64,000 bases of DNA from Acididesulfobacillus acetoxydans (GCF_902729405.1 NZ_LR746496.1:3286001-3350000); one strand, 5' to 3'. Counted from the first letter of the stretch, positions 26,379 to 36,428 are shown. Notes: generated from the letters alone by a model not told the origin. Numbers and translations are program-made.

Positions 26379-28295
26379 TTACCTTTCACGTTGCAACAGC
26401 ACTACAACTTCTGTATGCCTGGTCCACGGAAACATGTCAACCGGCTGGACCAAGCTCACTTGGTACCCGCCCCGGACGAGTCGGGACAGATCGCGAGCTA
26501 AGGTTCCGGGATCACAAGAGACATAAATAATCTTGCCGGGGCGGCAGCGCAGGATGTGATCAATGACGTCAGCGGTGACTCCGGCCCGAGGCGGATCCAT
26601 AATGACTACGTCCGGCTTTCGAGGCAGCCTGGGAAGGTTCTTTTCTACTTTGCCCCCAAGGAAGTGCACATGTCCAAAGCCATTCAAATCGGCATTTCTC
26701 CGCGCATCTTCGACCGCGAAGGGGTTCTCCTCAATTCCATATACCTCGTGGGCGCCGCCGGCAACTATCAGCGACAAAGTACCGACCCCTGAATATAGGT
26801 CCCAAACGCACTCCTTCCCCCTCAGGTCTGCAAACTGCCGGACCAACGAATAGAGCTTTTCTGCCATGCTGTAATTAACCTGAAGAAAAGCCAAGGGAGA
26901 AACTTTAAAGTCAACTCCCAGGAAAGAAACCTCCATCATCTCCTGCCCCCAGAGAAGGAGCGGTGTATCCGCCGCCCGCACCGCCCAGGCACTTCCTACC
27001 TCCGGAATGAACGTCCTTGTCACTGCGAAATCTGAGTCCCTCCCTGAGATGGAGTTCTTGATCAACAAAAGCCCGTCTCCCGCACGTGACTCCCTCAGAA
27101 TAATGTCTTCTATCCCCGGGAAACCGCCGATAACCCCGGATACCGTGTGAATCCAGGCATTCATGCGCTCACTGAGAAGGAGACAGTCGTGAAAAGGGAC
27201 CGTAACGTGACTCCGGTTTTGATAATACCCCAGAACCGCCAGTGGCCCATTCCCTTGCGGCCCTCTCCCTTGCTGCGCAATTTCGCATCGCTCGTTCACT
27301 CCACCCGGAACATAGGCCTTGCCGCGGTGCAAAGTGACTTTATTGCGATAGCGCCAAGGAAAATCCATACCAAGAACGGGTTCCACCCGTACACGAACTT
27401 TCCCCACCCTTTCCAAGGCATCTTGGACCCAGAGATTTTTCCACAATAAGGTTTCTGCATAGTTCATATGCTGCAATTGGCACCCGCCACACACTCGAAA
27501 CACCGGGCAAGGTGGGTCTTGGCGAACTGCTGCAGGTTGTATCAGCTTCACCAGCTTACCCCGTTGAAAACGCTTTTTCCGTTCTTCGATATGGACAAGG
27601 CCGGTTTCGCCTCGAAGCAGTCCTGGAACAAAAGTGACCAGGCCCCGGACATAGCCTACCCCGGCACCGTCGGAAGCTAAGCGAACACATTCCACTGAAC
27701 ACGCTTTTTGGGTTTCAACCCGAGTTTGTCTCTCGTTGCTTTCTTGAATTCGTCTTTGAGCTTTTTCCCGGTCCTCCCCCTGAGCCCCTCCTTGACTTTC
27801 CACTCGAATAGAAGCTCCGGTTTCGTCCCGAGCCGCTTCTTGTTGTGTTTCTTTTCGAGCTTCTGCTCGAGTTTCGGCTCGAATCCCCGCCTGAGTGTTG
27901 GGGCGGGTTTCTTCCCGAATGTGTTCTCGAATGTCTTCCCGTGAACTTTCGTAAGTTCCTTCCAGAATTCCATCGCCGGCCCCTATATCGCTCCCATAGC
28001 GAAAGCCTTCTTCGGTTTGTGCGTGAGTTCTTCCGTAGGTCTGTCCTTGAGTTCTCGGGTGAGCTTCTTCCTGAGTTCTTTGCTGAGTTCTTTCCTGAGA
28101 CTTCTCCTGAGTTCTTTCCTGTGTTTCTTCCTGACTCTCTTCTCCAGTTTCTCTCATATATGAACAGCGCAGCCTTTCTTTCAAATTACCGCCATTACCG
28201 CCCAAGTCACTATAATAACCGCGAATTCGCCGGCCCCAGACCCCAGAGGAGCCGAAGGTACACTTATTCCCGCCAAAGTATAGCGGCGATTCCAT
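26379..28295 (-). CDS. rlmD: 23S rRNA (uracil-5-)-methyltransferase, RlmD/TrmA family
   Basis: A 638-residue frame whose last 440 residues are a complete RumA/RlmD-type enzyme: a TRAM domain, iron-sulfur Cys set PCPVFRVCGGCQLQHM, SAM motif DLYSGVGTLSL, the MDPPRAG motif and the catalytic Cys in VSCDPGTLARDL. It methylates C5 of a uridine in 23S rRNA or a related RNA. About 195 residues are added in front, dominated by a four-residue repeat (RTQE/ETQE) encoded by 12-bp units. The true start is unclear: 28295 lacks a site, and an ATG at 28157 just before the repeats is an alternative. The symbol is tentative within the family. Confidence 0.85.
   Translation of the reverse strand: MESPLYFGGNKCTFGSSGVWGRRIRGYYSDLGGNGGNLKERLRCSYMRETGEESQEETQERTQEKSQERTQQRTQEEAHPRTQGQTYGRTHAQTEEGFRYGSDIGAGDGILEGTYESSREDIREHIREETRPNTQAGIRAETRAEARKETQQEAARDETGASIRVESQGGAQGEDREKAQRRIQESNERQTRVETQKACSVECVRLASDGAGVGYVRGLVTFVPGLLRGETGLVHIEERKKRFQRGKLVKLIQPAAVRQDPPCPVFRVCGGCQLQHMNYAETLLWKNLWVQDALERVGKVRVRVEPVLGMDFPWRYRNKVTLHRGKAYVPGGVNERCEIAQQGRGPQGNGPLAVLGYYQNRSHVTVPFHDCLLLSERMNAWIHTVSGVIGGFPGIEDIILRESRAGDGLLLIKNSISGRDSDFAVTRTFIPEVGSAWAVRAADTPLLLWGQEMMEVSFLGVDFKVSPLAFLQVNYSMAEKLYSLVRQFADLRGKECVWDLYSGVGTLSLIVAGGAHEVYGIEENPFAVEDARRNADLNGFGHVHFLGGKVEKNLPRLPRKPDVVIMDPPRAGVTADVIDHILRCRPGKIIYVSCDPGTLARDLSRLVRGGYQVSLVQPVDMFPWTRHTEVVVLLQRER
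28070..28153 (-). repeat. 12-bp tandem repeats in the methyltransferase N-terminus
   Basis: Seven units of 12 bp (plus-strand form CCTGAGTTCTTT) encode RTQE/ETQE-like tetrapeptides. Further degenerate units with the same period continue at about 27.83-27.96 kb (plus-strand forms such as CGAGTTTCGGCT and CGAATGTCTTCC). Confidence 0.85.
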
Positions 28296-28310
28296 CTGCC
28301 GGCGTCACAC

Positions 28311-28403
28311 GCTGATTACCACACATGTCGTCACGAGACGTATAGGGTTCCATTTTGATCTGCAAAGACATGCGCCGCTGATTAACATATGTCGTCACGA
28401 GAC
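28311..28403. repeat. Direct repeats upstream of the methyltransferase
   Basis: GCTGATTA, a short variable part, then ATGTCGTCACGAGAC occurs at 28311-28339 and again at 28377-28403. The pair lies in the region where the methyltransferase promoter is expected. The rest of 28296-28604 holds no gene. A GCTAACACTGTTGCC sequence at 28428-28442 resembles the TetR operators near 24.5 kb. Confidence 0.7.
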
Positions 28404-28604
28404 AGAGAAAAGTTAGTACATATCGTTGCTAACACTGTTGCCAATTGCCGCGTATGCCTTACTCAAGATATGCTAACCTTTATATGATCAGCACATAGGC
28501 CCAACCTTTATACGATCGGCGAAGCCCTCTTTCCCTGTTAACGCACTTTGTTACCGCACTTTGAAGCCCGGCTCAAGCGGCCTGCTTACCGAAGCACAAG
28601 TGTT

Positions 28605-29432
28605 CTAGCGCTGCAGCCACAGTGCAAGCGCCATTAAGATATTCCAGGTGCCGTGGGCCAAAATAGACGGCCACAGGCTTTCCGTCTTTTCGAAAAGCCA
28701 GACCAGGACCAGGCCGCCGAGAAAAAGGGGCAAAAAACGCACCAGATCCAAATGCAGCACAGCAAACAACGCCGCGGTAAATATCATCGCTTGGCCCCGG
28801 CCATAATCTTGGCGCAAGGGAGGATAAAACAACCCGCGGAATATCGTTTCCTCTTTCAGGGGAGCGATAATTCCCCCCAATAAGAGAAGCAGATAAAACT
28901 CCCAGGGATACTTTGCGCTTTGCGCGGCGACCGCAAAGCTCTGCGGCACCGGAGTTCCGGCCCAGCGTGTGAGAATAGTCCCTATCAGACCGATAATGAG
29001 AAAGAGGAGGACTCCCACAACTAAACCCCAGAGGACATAGGCCGCCTTGGGCCGGACAAACCCCAGATCGCGCAAGGGCCGATGCAAACGCCGGAAAAGG
29101 AAAACCAGGGCTCCGGCATAGAGAACCCCGTCCATGATGTCGACGGCGGCAAAATGCACGATCCCCGCCACAGCCGTCAGGTCTTGGGGAGTGTTCAACA
29201 AACCGAGAGGCCATTCAATCAGACTAACTACGGCGATGAGCATTAGGGCCTGCCAAAGATTCCATGAGGGACGGCGCAGAGGCAGCCGCTCCTTATCACT
29301 TGCCGTCTCAAAGCTCTTTTCTTTCACAATAATCGCGGCCCGGCCGCTTCCGGCTTCGCCGGGACTGCAAAGGCCGTGTCCTCCTTTCGGCATCCCGGTC
29401 AGCCAACACTCTTGAACTGGCCAAAGAACCAC
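28605..29432 (-). CDS. CPBP-family intramembrane metalloprotease
   Basis: A 275-residue membrane protein with about seven helices. It has the CAAX protease/bacteriocin-processing signature: KEETIFRGLFYPPL (EExxxR), then AVLHLD (FxxxH-like) and ILAHGTWN (HxxxN). It cleaves substrates inside the membrane. The soluble N-terminal part (1-60) is atypical, and no start has a convincing ribosome site, so the protein may begin further in. It sits 25 bp after the CoA-transferase gene on the same strand. Confidence 0.85.
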   Translation of the reverse strand: MVLWPVQECWLTGMPKGGHGLCSPGEAGSGRAAIIVKEKSFETASDKERLPLRRPSWNLWQALMLIAVVSLIEWPLGLLNTPQDLTAVAGIVHFAAVDIMDGVLYAGALVFLFRRLHRPLRDLGFVRPKAAYVLWGLVVGVLLFLIIGLIGTILTRWAGTPVPQSFAVAAQSAKYPWEFYLLLLLGGIIAPLKEETIFRGLFYPPLRQDYGRGQAMIFTAALFAVLHLDLVRFLPLFLGGLVLVWLFEKTESLWPSILAHGTWNILMALALWLQR

Positions 29433-29457
29433 CCCTTCCCATCCTGACGCCCTTCTC

Positions 29458-30792
29458 TTACCGCTTTTGGCTGTTGCGCCAGATTCCCATCTTCTCAGCC
29501 TCTTGAATCAACTCATCCCGGAAGTCGGGATGCGCAATGCCAATCAAGGCCTCGGCGCGCTGCCAGCTCGCCAGTCCCTTCAGATTAACCTTGCCGTACT
29601 CTGTCACAATATACTGTACACTCGCCCTCGTATCGGTGATGACGGCTCCGTAAGTCATGAGGGGCTTGATTCTCGACCGTGTCTGACCTGCCTTGTCGCG
29701 ATAGGCAGCCGGCAAGCAAATGAAACTCTTGCCGTTCTTGGACAGGTAAGCGGCCTCCACAAAATCCAACTGCCCCCCCGAACCGGAGACCATGTTCGGT
29801 CCGAGAGTCTCTGAGCAAACCTGACCGGCCAAGTCCACTTCCAGTGCACTGTTGATCGAAACGACCCGCTCGTTCCGCGAAGCCACACAGGGGTGGTTCA
29901 CGTAATCCACCGGGTAGGCCGCCAGGACAGGGTTATCCTTCATAAAATCATACAACCGTTGGGAACCCGCCGCAAATGAGAATGTCACCCGTCCCCTGTC
30001 GATCTGTTTGCGTCTGCCGTTAACCCGGCCCGCCTCCACCATATCGGCAAAGGCATCCACAAGCATCTCGCTATGTACCCCGAGGTCACGCAGGTCAGAC
30101 TGGGCAATCATTTTTCCCAAGGCATTGGGCATGCCCCCGATACCCAACTGCACGCAGGCTCCGTCCTCAATATCCGGAAGTATTTGTCCGGCAATCTGCC
30201 GGTCAATATCGCTTACCGGCGGAGTCGGCAGCACAGGCAGACCCAGGTGACCTCCTTCGACAATATAGTCCACCTGGGAAATGTGAACGACATGGTCATA
30301 CCCGCCCTGAACCTGAGGCATGTCTTCGTTAACTTCCACGATCACAGTCTGCGCTTTCTCAGCCGCAGCCGCAAAATGCGAAATCGTCACGCCGAAATTA
30401 AAATAACCGTGCCGATCCATGGGTGCCACTTGAATCATCGCCACGTCTGTGCGCAGGTTTTCCCGTATGTAACGCGGAACCTGGGAATACTTAATGGGAA
30501 TGTAGTAAGCTTGGCCTTTCTGTCCGTATTGGCGTTCAAGACCGCTGTAGTGCCAGCTGTTCCATAAGAAGTGGCGAGCTTCGGGGTCACTTTCCAAAAT
30601 GGCGAGGGGAGCGGTCAAAACCGCACCTCTCAGCTTCACATCCGTCAGTTCGTCCCGACGTCTGGCTAGGGCCTCATCCAGAAGTTTGGGCATACTGGCG
30701 GCCCAGCCAAATTCGATCCAATCGCCGCTCTTCACCGCCTTGACGGCCGTGTCTGCCGACACGCATTTCCTCCGGTATTCGCCAGAGAACAT
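29458..30792 (-). CDS. Acetyl-CoA hydrolase/CoA-transferase family protein
   Basis: A 444-residue family-I CoA-transferase of the acetyl-CoA hydrolase/4-hydroxybutyrate or butyryl-CoA:acetate CoA-transferase type. The catalytic Glu is in INSALEVDLAGQ, followed by the Gly-rich GPNMVSGSGGQLDFV. Substrate pockets (GIGGMPNAL, HSEMLVDAF) are intact. It moves CoA between acetate and another acyl group in fermentation. AAAGGAG precedes the ATG at 30792. It follows the NifV-like gene at a distance of 272 bp. The exact acyl substrate cannot be read from sequence. Confidence 0.88.
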   Translation of the reverse strand: MFSGEYRRKCVSADTAVKAVKSGDWIEFGWAASMPKLLDEALARRRDELTDVKLRGAVLTAPLAILESDPEARHFLWNSWHYSGLERQYGQKGQAYYIPIKYSQVPRYIRENLRTDVAMIQVAPMDRHGYFNFGVTISHFAAAAEKAQTVIVEVNEDMPQVQGGYDHVVHISQVDYIVEGGHLGLPVLPTPPVSDIDRQIAGQILPDIEDGACVQLGIGGMPNALGKMIAQSDLRDLGVHSEMLVDAFADMVEAGRVNGRRKQIDRGRVTFSFAAGSQRLYDFMKDNPVLAAYPVDYVNHPCVASRNERVVSINSALEVDLAGQVCSETLGPNMVSGSGGQLDFVEAAYLSKNGKSFICLPAAYRDKAGQTRSRIKPLMTYGAVITDTRASVQYIVTEYGKVNLKGLASWQRAEALIGIAHPDFRDELIQEAEKMGIWRNSQKR

Positions 30793-31064
30793 AACACAAC
30801 TCCTTTCTTTCCGACACACCTTTCACATCAGGCTGATCCAAAGTTTTGTAACCGGAAACCGCAGAACCCAGTGCGGCTAAACCGACGACCGCAGACCGTA
30901 GAACCATGCTGCTTATGGATCACTGGACCGCAGCGCTTACCTGCCACAGAGCCGGCATCCACCGACCTGTACGGCGGCACGTCTCTGAAGTTCGTAGATT
31001 TAGCAGACTTTGCACCCTAATCTCTAGCAACCGCAGAACCGTAAAGCAGTCTGAGAACCATGCA

Positions 31065-32192
31065 TTATCGTTGAGCCACCATATCTTCGAAAATGTAAAC
31101 CAGTTCCTTGTCAAACAAAGAGCGTTTCATATCAACCGCCATGGCCCTGACCCTCTTCAGGAGTTCCTCCGCCTCTTCATCGCTGATCTCTTTGCCGTAT
31201 TCGCTGAATTTCGCTTTGATAGCTGCGGTACCTGAATGTTTGCCGATTACGATCTGGCGTTCGAGGCCCACATCTTCAGGCTTGAACACCTCATAAGTCA
31301 ACGGATTTTTCAAGGCGCCGTCCGCGTGAATTCCCGACTCATGCGCAAACATATTGGTCCCTACGATCGCCTTCCACACAGGCAGCTGCCGGCCGGAAGC
31401 ACGGGCAACGTATTCCGACACCTCCCTGAATCGGGTCGTCGCAAAATTCAAGTCAGCCTCCCAAAGAACCTTAAGAGCCATCACCACTTCCTCCAGAGCG
31501 GCGTTTCCGGCGCGTTCCCCCAAGCCGTTCACAGTCACTCCCACATGGCTGGCCCCCGCCTTGACCCCGGCCAGAGCATTGGCAGTGGCCATGCCGAAAT
31601 CATTATGGGTATGCATTTCCACATCAATCCCGACCCGTTCGATCAAAGTTTTAATCCTCTCATAGGTCGTGAACGGATCATTAATTCCTACCGTGTCACA
31701 GTAACGGATGCGATCTGCCCCGGCTCTTTTGGCCTCGCGAGCAAATTCAACCAGGAAATCCATCTCTGTTCGGGATGCGTCTTCCGCATTCACCGAAATG
31801 TAGACTCCCTGGCCTTTGGCAAATTCCGTCGCCTTGACCATACGCTCCAAGACGGCTCCGCGCGTGGTCATAAGCTTATGCTCAATGTGAATATCCGAAG
31901 TGGAAATGGAGATAGCGACCGCATCCACGCCGCAGGCCAAAGAGCTCTCAATATCACTGATAACCGCCCGGTTCCACCCCATAATGCTGGCCTTCAAACC
32001 CATATTGACGATGTCCCGGATGGCTCGCTGTTCATCTCCACCCATGACAGGGATGCCCGCCTCAATCTGATCTACCCCAAGTTCATCCAAAAGGCGGGCG
32101 ATGCGTAATTTTTCCTGGTTAGAAAATACAACACCGGCCGTTTGCTCTCCATCCCGTAAAGTCGTATCCACGATCTTTAAATCTTGACTCAC
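31065..32192 (-). CDS. Homocitrate synthase/Re-citrate synthase-type enzyme
   Basis: A 375-residue DRE-TIM metallolyase. VDTTLRDGEQTAGVVFSNQE, ASIMGWNRAV, SISTSDIHIEHKL and MHTHNDFGMATANALAG match NifV-type homocitrate synthase, which condenses acetyl-CoA with 2-oxoglutarate. In anaerobes such as Clostridium kluyveri, close homologues act as Re-citrate synthase with oxaloacetate. No nif genes are in the window, so the citrate role is at least as likely. The start is GTG at 32192 with AAAGGGGAA upstream; the longer frame lacks a site. Confidence 0.85.
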   Translation of the reverse strand: MSQDLKIVDTTLRDGEQTAGVVFSNQEKLRIARLLDELGVDQIEAGIPVMGGDEQRAIRDIVNMGLKASIMGWNRAVISDIESSLACGVDAVAISISTSDIHIEHKLMTTRGAVLERMVKATEFAKGQGVYISVNAEDASRTEMDFLVEFAREAKRAGADRIRYCDTVGINDPFTTYERIKTLIERVGIDVEMHTHNDFGMATANALAGVKAGASHVGVTVNGLGERAGNAALEEVVMALKVLWEADLNFATTRFREVSEYVARASGRQLPVWKAIVGTNMFAHESGIHADGALKNPLTYEVFKPEDVGLERQIVIGKHSGTAAIKAKFSEYGKEISDEEAEELLKRVRAMAVDMKRSLFDKELVYIFEDMVAQR

Positions 32193-32713
32193 TTGAACTT
32201 CCCCTTTCCTGACCGGCGCTATTAACGGTGAGAGAACCCGTCTTGGATCTCCTTCGCCGGCCCCTCCTTGCCAAAGCCCCTTAGAGAGACGCACTGCAGC
32301 CTGTCCTATCCCATCCTATTCCCGGCTGCCCGACGGCATATTCTCAACCGGTTTCCCGCATTGCCTTGACTCCCGCCACCGCTCTGGGCGGCAGGAAACT
32401 CTATAGCAAGGTTTTAAGAATTGGAACCTTGTAGAAGCCAGGCTCAAACCGGCGCCGGCTTCACTCTCTGCAAAGGTCCTTACAACAGGATTCTTGGCTC
32501 GGCCTTATCTGACTCCCTCCCTGAAGGACTTCGCGGGACCTCCGCCGGATCCGCTGGCTTAACTTATCTCATTTGTTCCTATAGACTTTAATACTAGCAC
32601 AAAGCCCTGTCGGTTTGAACAGGACTTTATCACTTATACAGTATACTTGAACAAATTTTCCCCTGTATATTAGTACAGTCCGTTGAATCGTCGCGAGCGT
32701 CAGGATATCTGCG
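32193..32713. promoter_or_regulatory. Long leader region of the NifV-like gene
   Basis: A 520-bp gene-free stretch. It holds palindromes TATACAGTATA (32635-32645) and CTGTA-N6-TACAG (near 32.66 kb), and a hairpin-forming segment around GAAGCC...GGCTTC (near 32.45 kb, minus-strand reading). The segment AGAGAG then GAGCC recalls a T-box stem, but the conserved T-box core is missing. Possible operator sites; identity open. Confidence 0.4.
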
Positions 32714-34162
32714 TCAAGTCATTTTCTCCCTGAGCAGGCGGTTTACCAATCCGGGATTACCCTGACCTTTAGTAGCCTTCATCACCCGGCCCACCAGAAA
32801 TCCGATGGCCTTTTCCTTACCCGCCCGGAAATCCTCCACTGACTGCGGATGGGCAGCCAGTACTTCGTCCACAATTCGGAGCAAGGTTCCCTCATCACTG
32901 ATCTGGGCCAGGTTCTTTTCCTTGACGATGAGAGACGGATCTTTACCCGTGAGATACATCTCCTCAAGAACATTTTTGCCAATCTTGCCGCTGATTACCC
33001 CTTGGTCGATCAAGCCCATGAGTTCGGCGAACTGTTCAGGTGAAAGGCGGGATTCGGCTGCACTCTGCTGGTTCGCATTCAGTAAACGCAGAAAATCGCC
33101 GGTAACCCAATTGACCAAAACCTTGGCTTGATCAAAGCGGATAAGCGCCCGGTCAAAGAAATCTGCCAGAGGTTTGGCTGCAACCAAGACGCCGGCATCA
33201 TATTCCGACAGGCCCAGTTCTAGGTAGCGCAACCGCCGCTCGGCGGGAAGTTCCGGCAAGGTGGTTCTGATCCTCTCCACCCAATCCCGGCCAATGACGA
33301 GGGGGACCAAATCCGGTTCCGGAAAATACCGATAATCGTGCGCTTCCTCTTTGGTACGCAAGGCCAAGGTAATCCCTTTGCCCTCGTCCCAAGTCCGTGT
33401 TTCCTGAATAACCTGTCCGCCGCCATTCAGCACTTGGGCTTGACGTTCTGTTTCGTATTCAAGGCAACGGCGTACCGAGCTGAAGGAGTTCAGATTCTTG
33501 GTTTCCGTCCGGATGCCAAACCCGTCGGCACCCAGCCGCCTGAGCGAGACGTTGATGTCGAAACGCACTGAGCCTTGCTCCATCCGGCAATCGGAAACCT
33601 CCGTGTACTGGAGGATTTGCACCAATTGCTCCAAATAGGCCAGCACCTCCGGAACAGAGCGCATATCCGGTTCTGAAACGATTTCCAGCAAGGGAACCCC
33701 GGTCCGGTTATAATCGACGTATGATTCATCCGAACTCATAATCGTTTCCCCGCTGTGAACCAGTTTACCGGCGTCTTCTTCCATATGAGCTCGCGTGATT
33801 CCGATTTTTTTAACTCTCTCCTCCGTTTCGATCGTCACCCAACCCTTAGTACAGATCGGCAAATCATATTGCGAAGTTTGGTAGTTCTTGGGCAAGTCCG
33901 GATAATAGTAATTTTTCCTGTCAAACTTGGAAAACTCCGCGATTTCGCAGTTCAGTGCCAACCCCGCCTTAATGGCCAAGTTGACGACCTCCCGGTTCAA
34001 AACCGGCAGAACCCCGGGCATACCCAGACAAACCGGACAGACATGGGTATTCTGTTCTCCGCCGAATTCCGTGCTGCAGCCACAAAAGATCTTTGTTTTC
34101 GTTGCCAGCTCCACATGCGTCTCAACGCCGCAGACCATCTCATATCTATCTTGCCAAGCCAT
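32714..34162 (-). CDS. gatB: Asp/Glu-tRNA amidotransferase subunit B
   Basis: GatB (482 residues, normal). Together with GatA and GatC it converts Glu-tRNA(Gln) and/or Asp-tRNA(Asn) to the amidated forms. Features are [10 protein letters not shown], the zinc Cys set CGCSTEFG and [22 protein letters not shown], and a C-terminal YqeY-like tail. The start overlaps the gatA end by 17 bp, with GGAGGTGAG upstream. Confidence 0.98.
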   Translation of the reverse strand: MAWQDRYEMVCGVETHVELATKTKIFCGCSTEFGGEQNTHVCPVCLGMPGVLPVLNREVVNLAIKAGLALNCEIAEFSKFDRKNYYYPDLPKNYQTSQYDLPICTKGWVTIETEERVKKIGITRAHMEEDAGKLVHSGETIMSSDESYVDYNRTGVPLLEIVSEPDMRSVPEVLAYLEQLVQILQYTEVSDCRMEQGSVRFDINVSLRRLGADGFGIRTETKNLNSFSSVRRCLEYETERQAQVLNGGGQVIQETRTWDEGKGITLALRTKEEAHDYRYFPEPDLVPLVIGRDWVERIRTTLPELPAERRLRYLELGLSEYDAGVLVAAKPLADFFDRALIRFDQAKVLVNWVTGDFLRLLNANQQSAAESRLSPEQFAELMGLIDQGVISGKIGKNVLEEMYLTGKDPSLIVKEKNLAQISDEGTLLRIVDEVLAAHPQSVEDFRAGKEKAIGFLVGRVMKATKGQGNPGLVNRLLREKMT

Positions 34163-35636
34163 CGGCTCTCACCTCCACCCCCAAATCGGGTTTCGCTTTG
34201 TGGAATTCCGTGTTTTGTTCGAAGGTGTAGGCCACCCGGTAAAGCGTTCCTTCGTCAAATGCCTTACCCATTAAATGCAGGCCGACAGGCAGCACCCCGG
34301 CAAAGCCGGCCGGAAGCGTGATGGCTGGAATGCCGGCTAGATTGACAGGCACCGTACACACGTCCGACAAATACATCGCCAGGGGGTCGGACGATTTTTC
34401 TCCGAACTTGAAAGCCGGCGTGGGGGCAACGGGAGAAAGGAGGACATCGTATTCGGCGAACGCCCGATCAAAGTCTCCTTTGATCAAAGTCCGTACTTTT
34501 TGGGCTTTGAGGTAATAAGCATCATAATAACCGGAACTGAGCGCATAAGTACCCAGCATGATCCGGCGCTTGACTTCCGGCCCGAATCCTTCCGCCCTGG
34601 TTTTGGAAACCATGTCGACAATGTCTTCGGCCCCCCCCCCTCGGTAGCCAAAACCGACTCCGTCATAGCGAGCGAGATTCGAACTGCACTCCGCGGTCGC
34701 GATGAGGTAATAGGCAGGGATGGCGTACTCGGTGTGGGGCAGGGAACATTCGTCCACTTGCGCTCCCAAGTCCTGAAGAATCCCCACTGCTTTACGGATG
34801 ACCTCCGCCACCCTGGGATCCGTGCCGTCACCAAGGTATTCGCGCGGGATACCAATGCGCAAGCCTTGAATGTCGTCGACCAGGAACTGGGTATAATCAG
34901 GTTTGCCGTAATTCACCGAGGTGGAATCCTTGGCATCATAGCCGGCGATACAGTTCATGACCAGGGCATTATCCCGGACATCCTTACTGACGGGTCCGAT
35001 CTGATCGAGGGAAGATGCGTAGGCGATCAACCCATAGCGCGATACCGCCCCATAGGTGGGTTTCAAACCGACGACCCCGCAGAAAGCAGCCGGCTGGCGA
35101 ATAGAGCCTCCCGTGTCGGAACCGAGGGAATAGGCTGCTTCATCTGCGGCCACCGCTGCGGCGGGTCCTCCGGAGGAGCCACCAGGCACGCAGGCAAGGT
35201 CCCAGGGATTCCGGGTGAACCGGAAATGGGAATTCTCAGTCGAGGAGCCCATGGCAAACTCATCCATATTCAGTTTACCCAGACAAATCGTCCCCGCCTT
35301 TCTTAACCGCTCCGTAACGGTCGCCTCGAAAGGGGGAACAAAATTCTCCAACATTTTCGAAGAACAGGTCGTTCTCATGCCCTTGGTGCAAATGTTATCT
35401 TTCAACCCCATCGGGATTCCCTCCAGGGAACCCGGAGTCTCCCCCCTGGCAATTCTTGCGTCGACCTGTCCGGCCTGTTTCAGAGCTAGGTCTTCACTTA
35501 CAGAGACATAAGCCGAGACTTTCTCCTCCACCGCCCGGATACGTTCAATGAAAGCCTTGGTCAGTTCCACGGCGCTAACTTCTTTAGCTACCAAAAGATC
35601 ATGCATTTCAACCGCCGTCTTGGCCGTGATATCCAT
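34146..35636 (-). CDS. gatA: Asp/Glu-tRNA amidotransferase subunit A
   Basis: GatA (496 residues), the glutaminase subunit of the amidase-signature family. The catalytic Ser-cisSer-Lys elements are visible: Lys in [11 protein letters not shown], the cis-Ser in PGGSSGG and the Ser nucleophile region in [16 protein letters not shown]. The ammonia released is channelled to GatB. GGAAGGAG precedes the ATG at 35636. An in-frame start 12 codons upstream is less likely. Confidence 0.98.
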   Translation of the reverse strand: MDITAKTAVEMHDLLVAKEVSAVELTKAFIERIRAVEEKVSAYVSVSEDLALKQAGQVDARIARGETPGSLEGIPMGLKDNICTKGMRTTCSSKMLENFVPPFEATVTERLRKAGTICLGKLNMDEFAMGSSTENSHFRFTRNPWDLACVPGGSSGGPAAAVAADEAAYSLGSDTGGSIRQPAAFCGVVGLKPTYGAVSRYGLIAYASSLDQIGPVSKDVRDNALVMNCIAGYDAKDSTSVNYGKPDYTQFLVDDIQGLRIGIPREYLGDGTDPRVAEVIRKAVGILQDLGAQVDECSLPHTEYAIPAYYLIATAECSSNLARYDGVGFGYRGGGAEDIVDMVSKTRAEGFGPEVKRRIMLGTYALSSGYYDAYYLKAQKVRTLIKGDFDRAFAEYDVLLSPVAPTPAFKFGEKSSDPLAMYLSDVCTVPVNLAGIPAITLPAGFAGVLPVGLHLMGKAFDEGTLYRVAYTFEQNTEFHKAKPDLGVEVRADGLAR

Positions 35637-35686
35637 CACCCGCACTCCTTCCGCCTCACGAGACCTTGTCACCGGGTTCCCAAGCC

Positions 35687-35971
35687 TCAGACGATCCTGG
35701 GAACGCGGAAGAAGCCGTTCTCCGCATCCGGCGCGTTCATCAGGGCTTTCTCCTGTTCCAAGGAGGGTCGTACCACATCTTCCCGCAGCACATTGTGCAA
35801 AGGAAGGACATGGGCCGTAGGACTAACCCCGTCGGTATTCAACTGCTCAAGAACTGCCGCATATTCCAAAATGGAGTTGAGCTGCTCCGTGAACATTTCA
35901 ATCTCCGGTTCCGTAAGCTCCAAGCGGGCCAATAAAGCCACATGTTCAACGTCCGACCGTGAAATTTTCAC
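35687..35971 (-). CDS. gatC: Asp/Glu-tRNA amidotransferase subunit C
   Basis: GatC (94 residues), the small clamp that wraps around GatA. It begins [20 protein letters not shown] and has the typical [18 protein letters not shown] and [13 protein letters not shown]. The GTG start at 35971 is preferred because of its family-like N-terminus and GGGGTGG upstream. It is first in the gatCAB operon. Confidence 0.95.
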   Translation of the reverse strand: MKISRSDVEHVALLARLELTEPEIEMFTEQLNSILEYAAVLEQLNTDGVSPTAHVLPLHNVLREDVVRPSLEQEKALMNAPDAENGFFRVPRIV

Positions 35972-36428
35972 CCTTTCGCCACCCCTTTTGCCTTCAACCG
36001 CCATCAACCACTCATTTGCGCTCCCGCGCATCACATTTGTGCCGAATTACTTCTCTAATATATCAAATCAGGCAAGGTACGGCAAGTTCGAGCCGTCTCC
36101 GGCACACTCGCTCACCGGACCGCCCCCCGGATCATCCGTCGTTGAGGTGCCGTTAGCTCCCGCCGGGTCCCGTTATACCCTAGGGATGCCGCAGGCCCGG
36201 CTGCGCCCACATTCAAGCGTTCCGGCGGATTAACGCATCCGGCCCAGTGCGGGGAAACTCCAGCCTTCCCGGGAACCGCAGACATTCCGCCCTATGACAC
36301 GTTGTGCCCATGACGGGGGATTGGCTCTGTTACGGAGGATTCGCTCCCCGCGCAGAATCCGAAGGCAGCAGGCAGGGCCCACGGTGAAACCGCCGGTTGC
36401 CTTGCGCGGCGAATCCGATGGGACTCTC
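35972..36428. other. Spacer between ligA and gatC
   Basis: About 455 bp of GC-rich sequence without a supported gene. Inverted segments such as GGATTC...GAATCC (near 36.33 kb) occur but have no T tract. No clear promoter was identified. Confidence 0.45.

Noticed and set aside
30820-31064. Repeated CCGCAGAACC-like strings between the CoA-transferase and NifV-like genes
   Set aside because: Similarity is short and irregular. It fits the general repeat habit but is too weak to list as a feature.
32193-32713. Possible T-box riboswitch upstream of the NifV-like gene (AGAGAG and GAGCC segments on the minus strand)
   Set aside because: The nearly invariant T-box core TGGNACC with a following CGCG is not present in sense orientation before the gene, and no T-tailed terminator stem was found.
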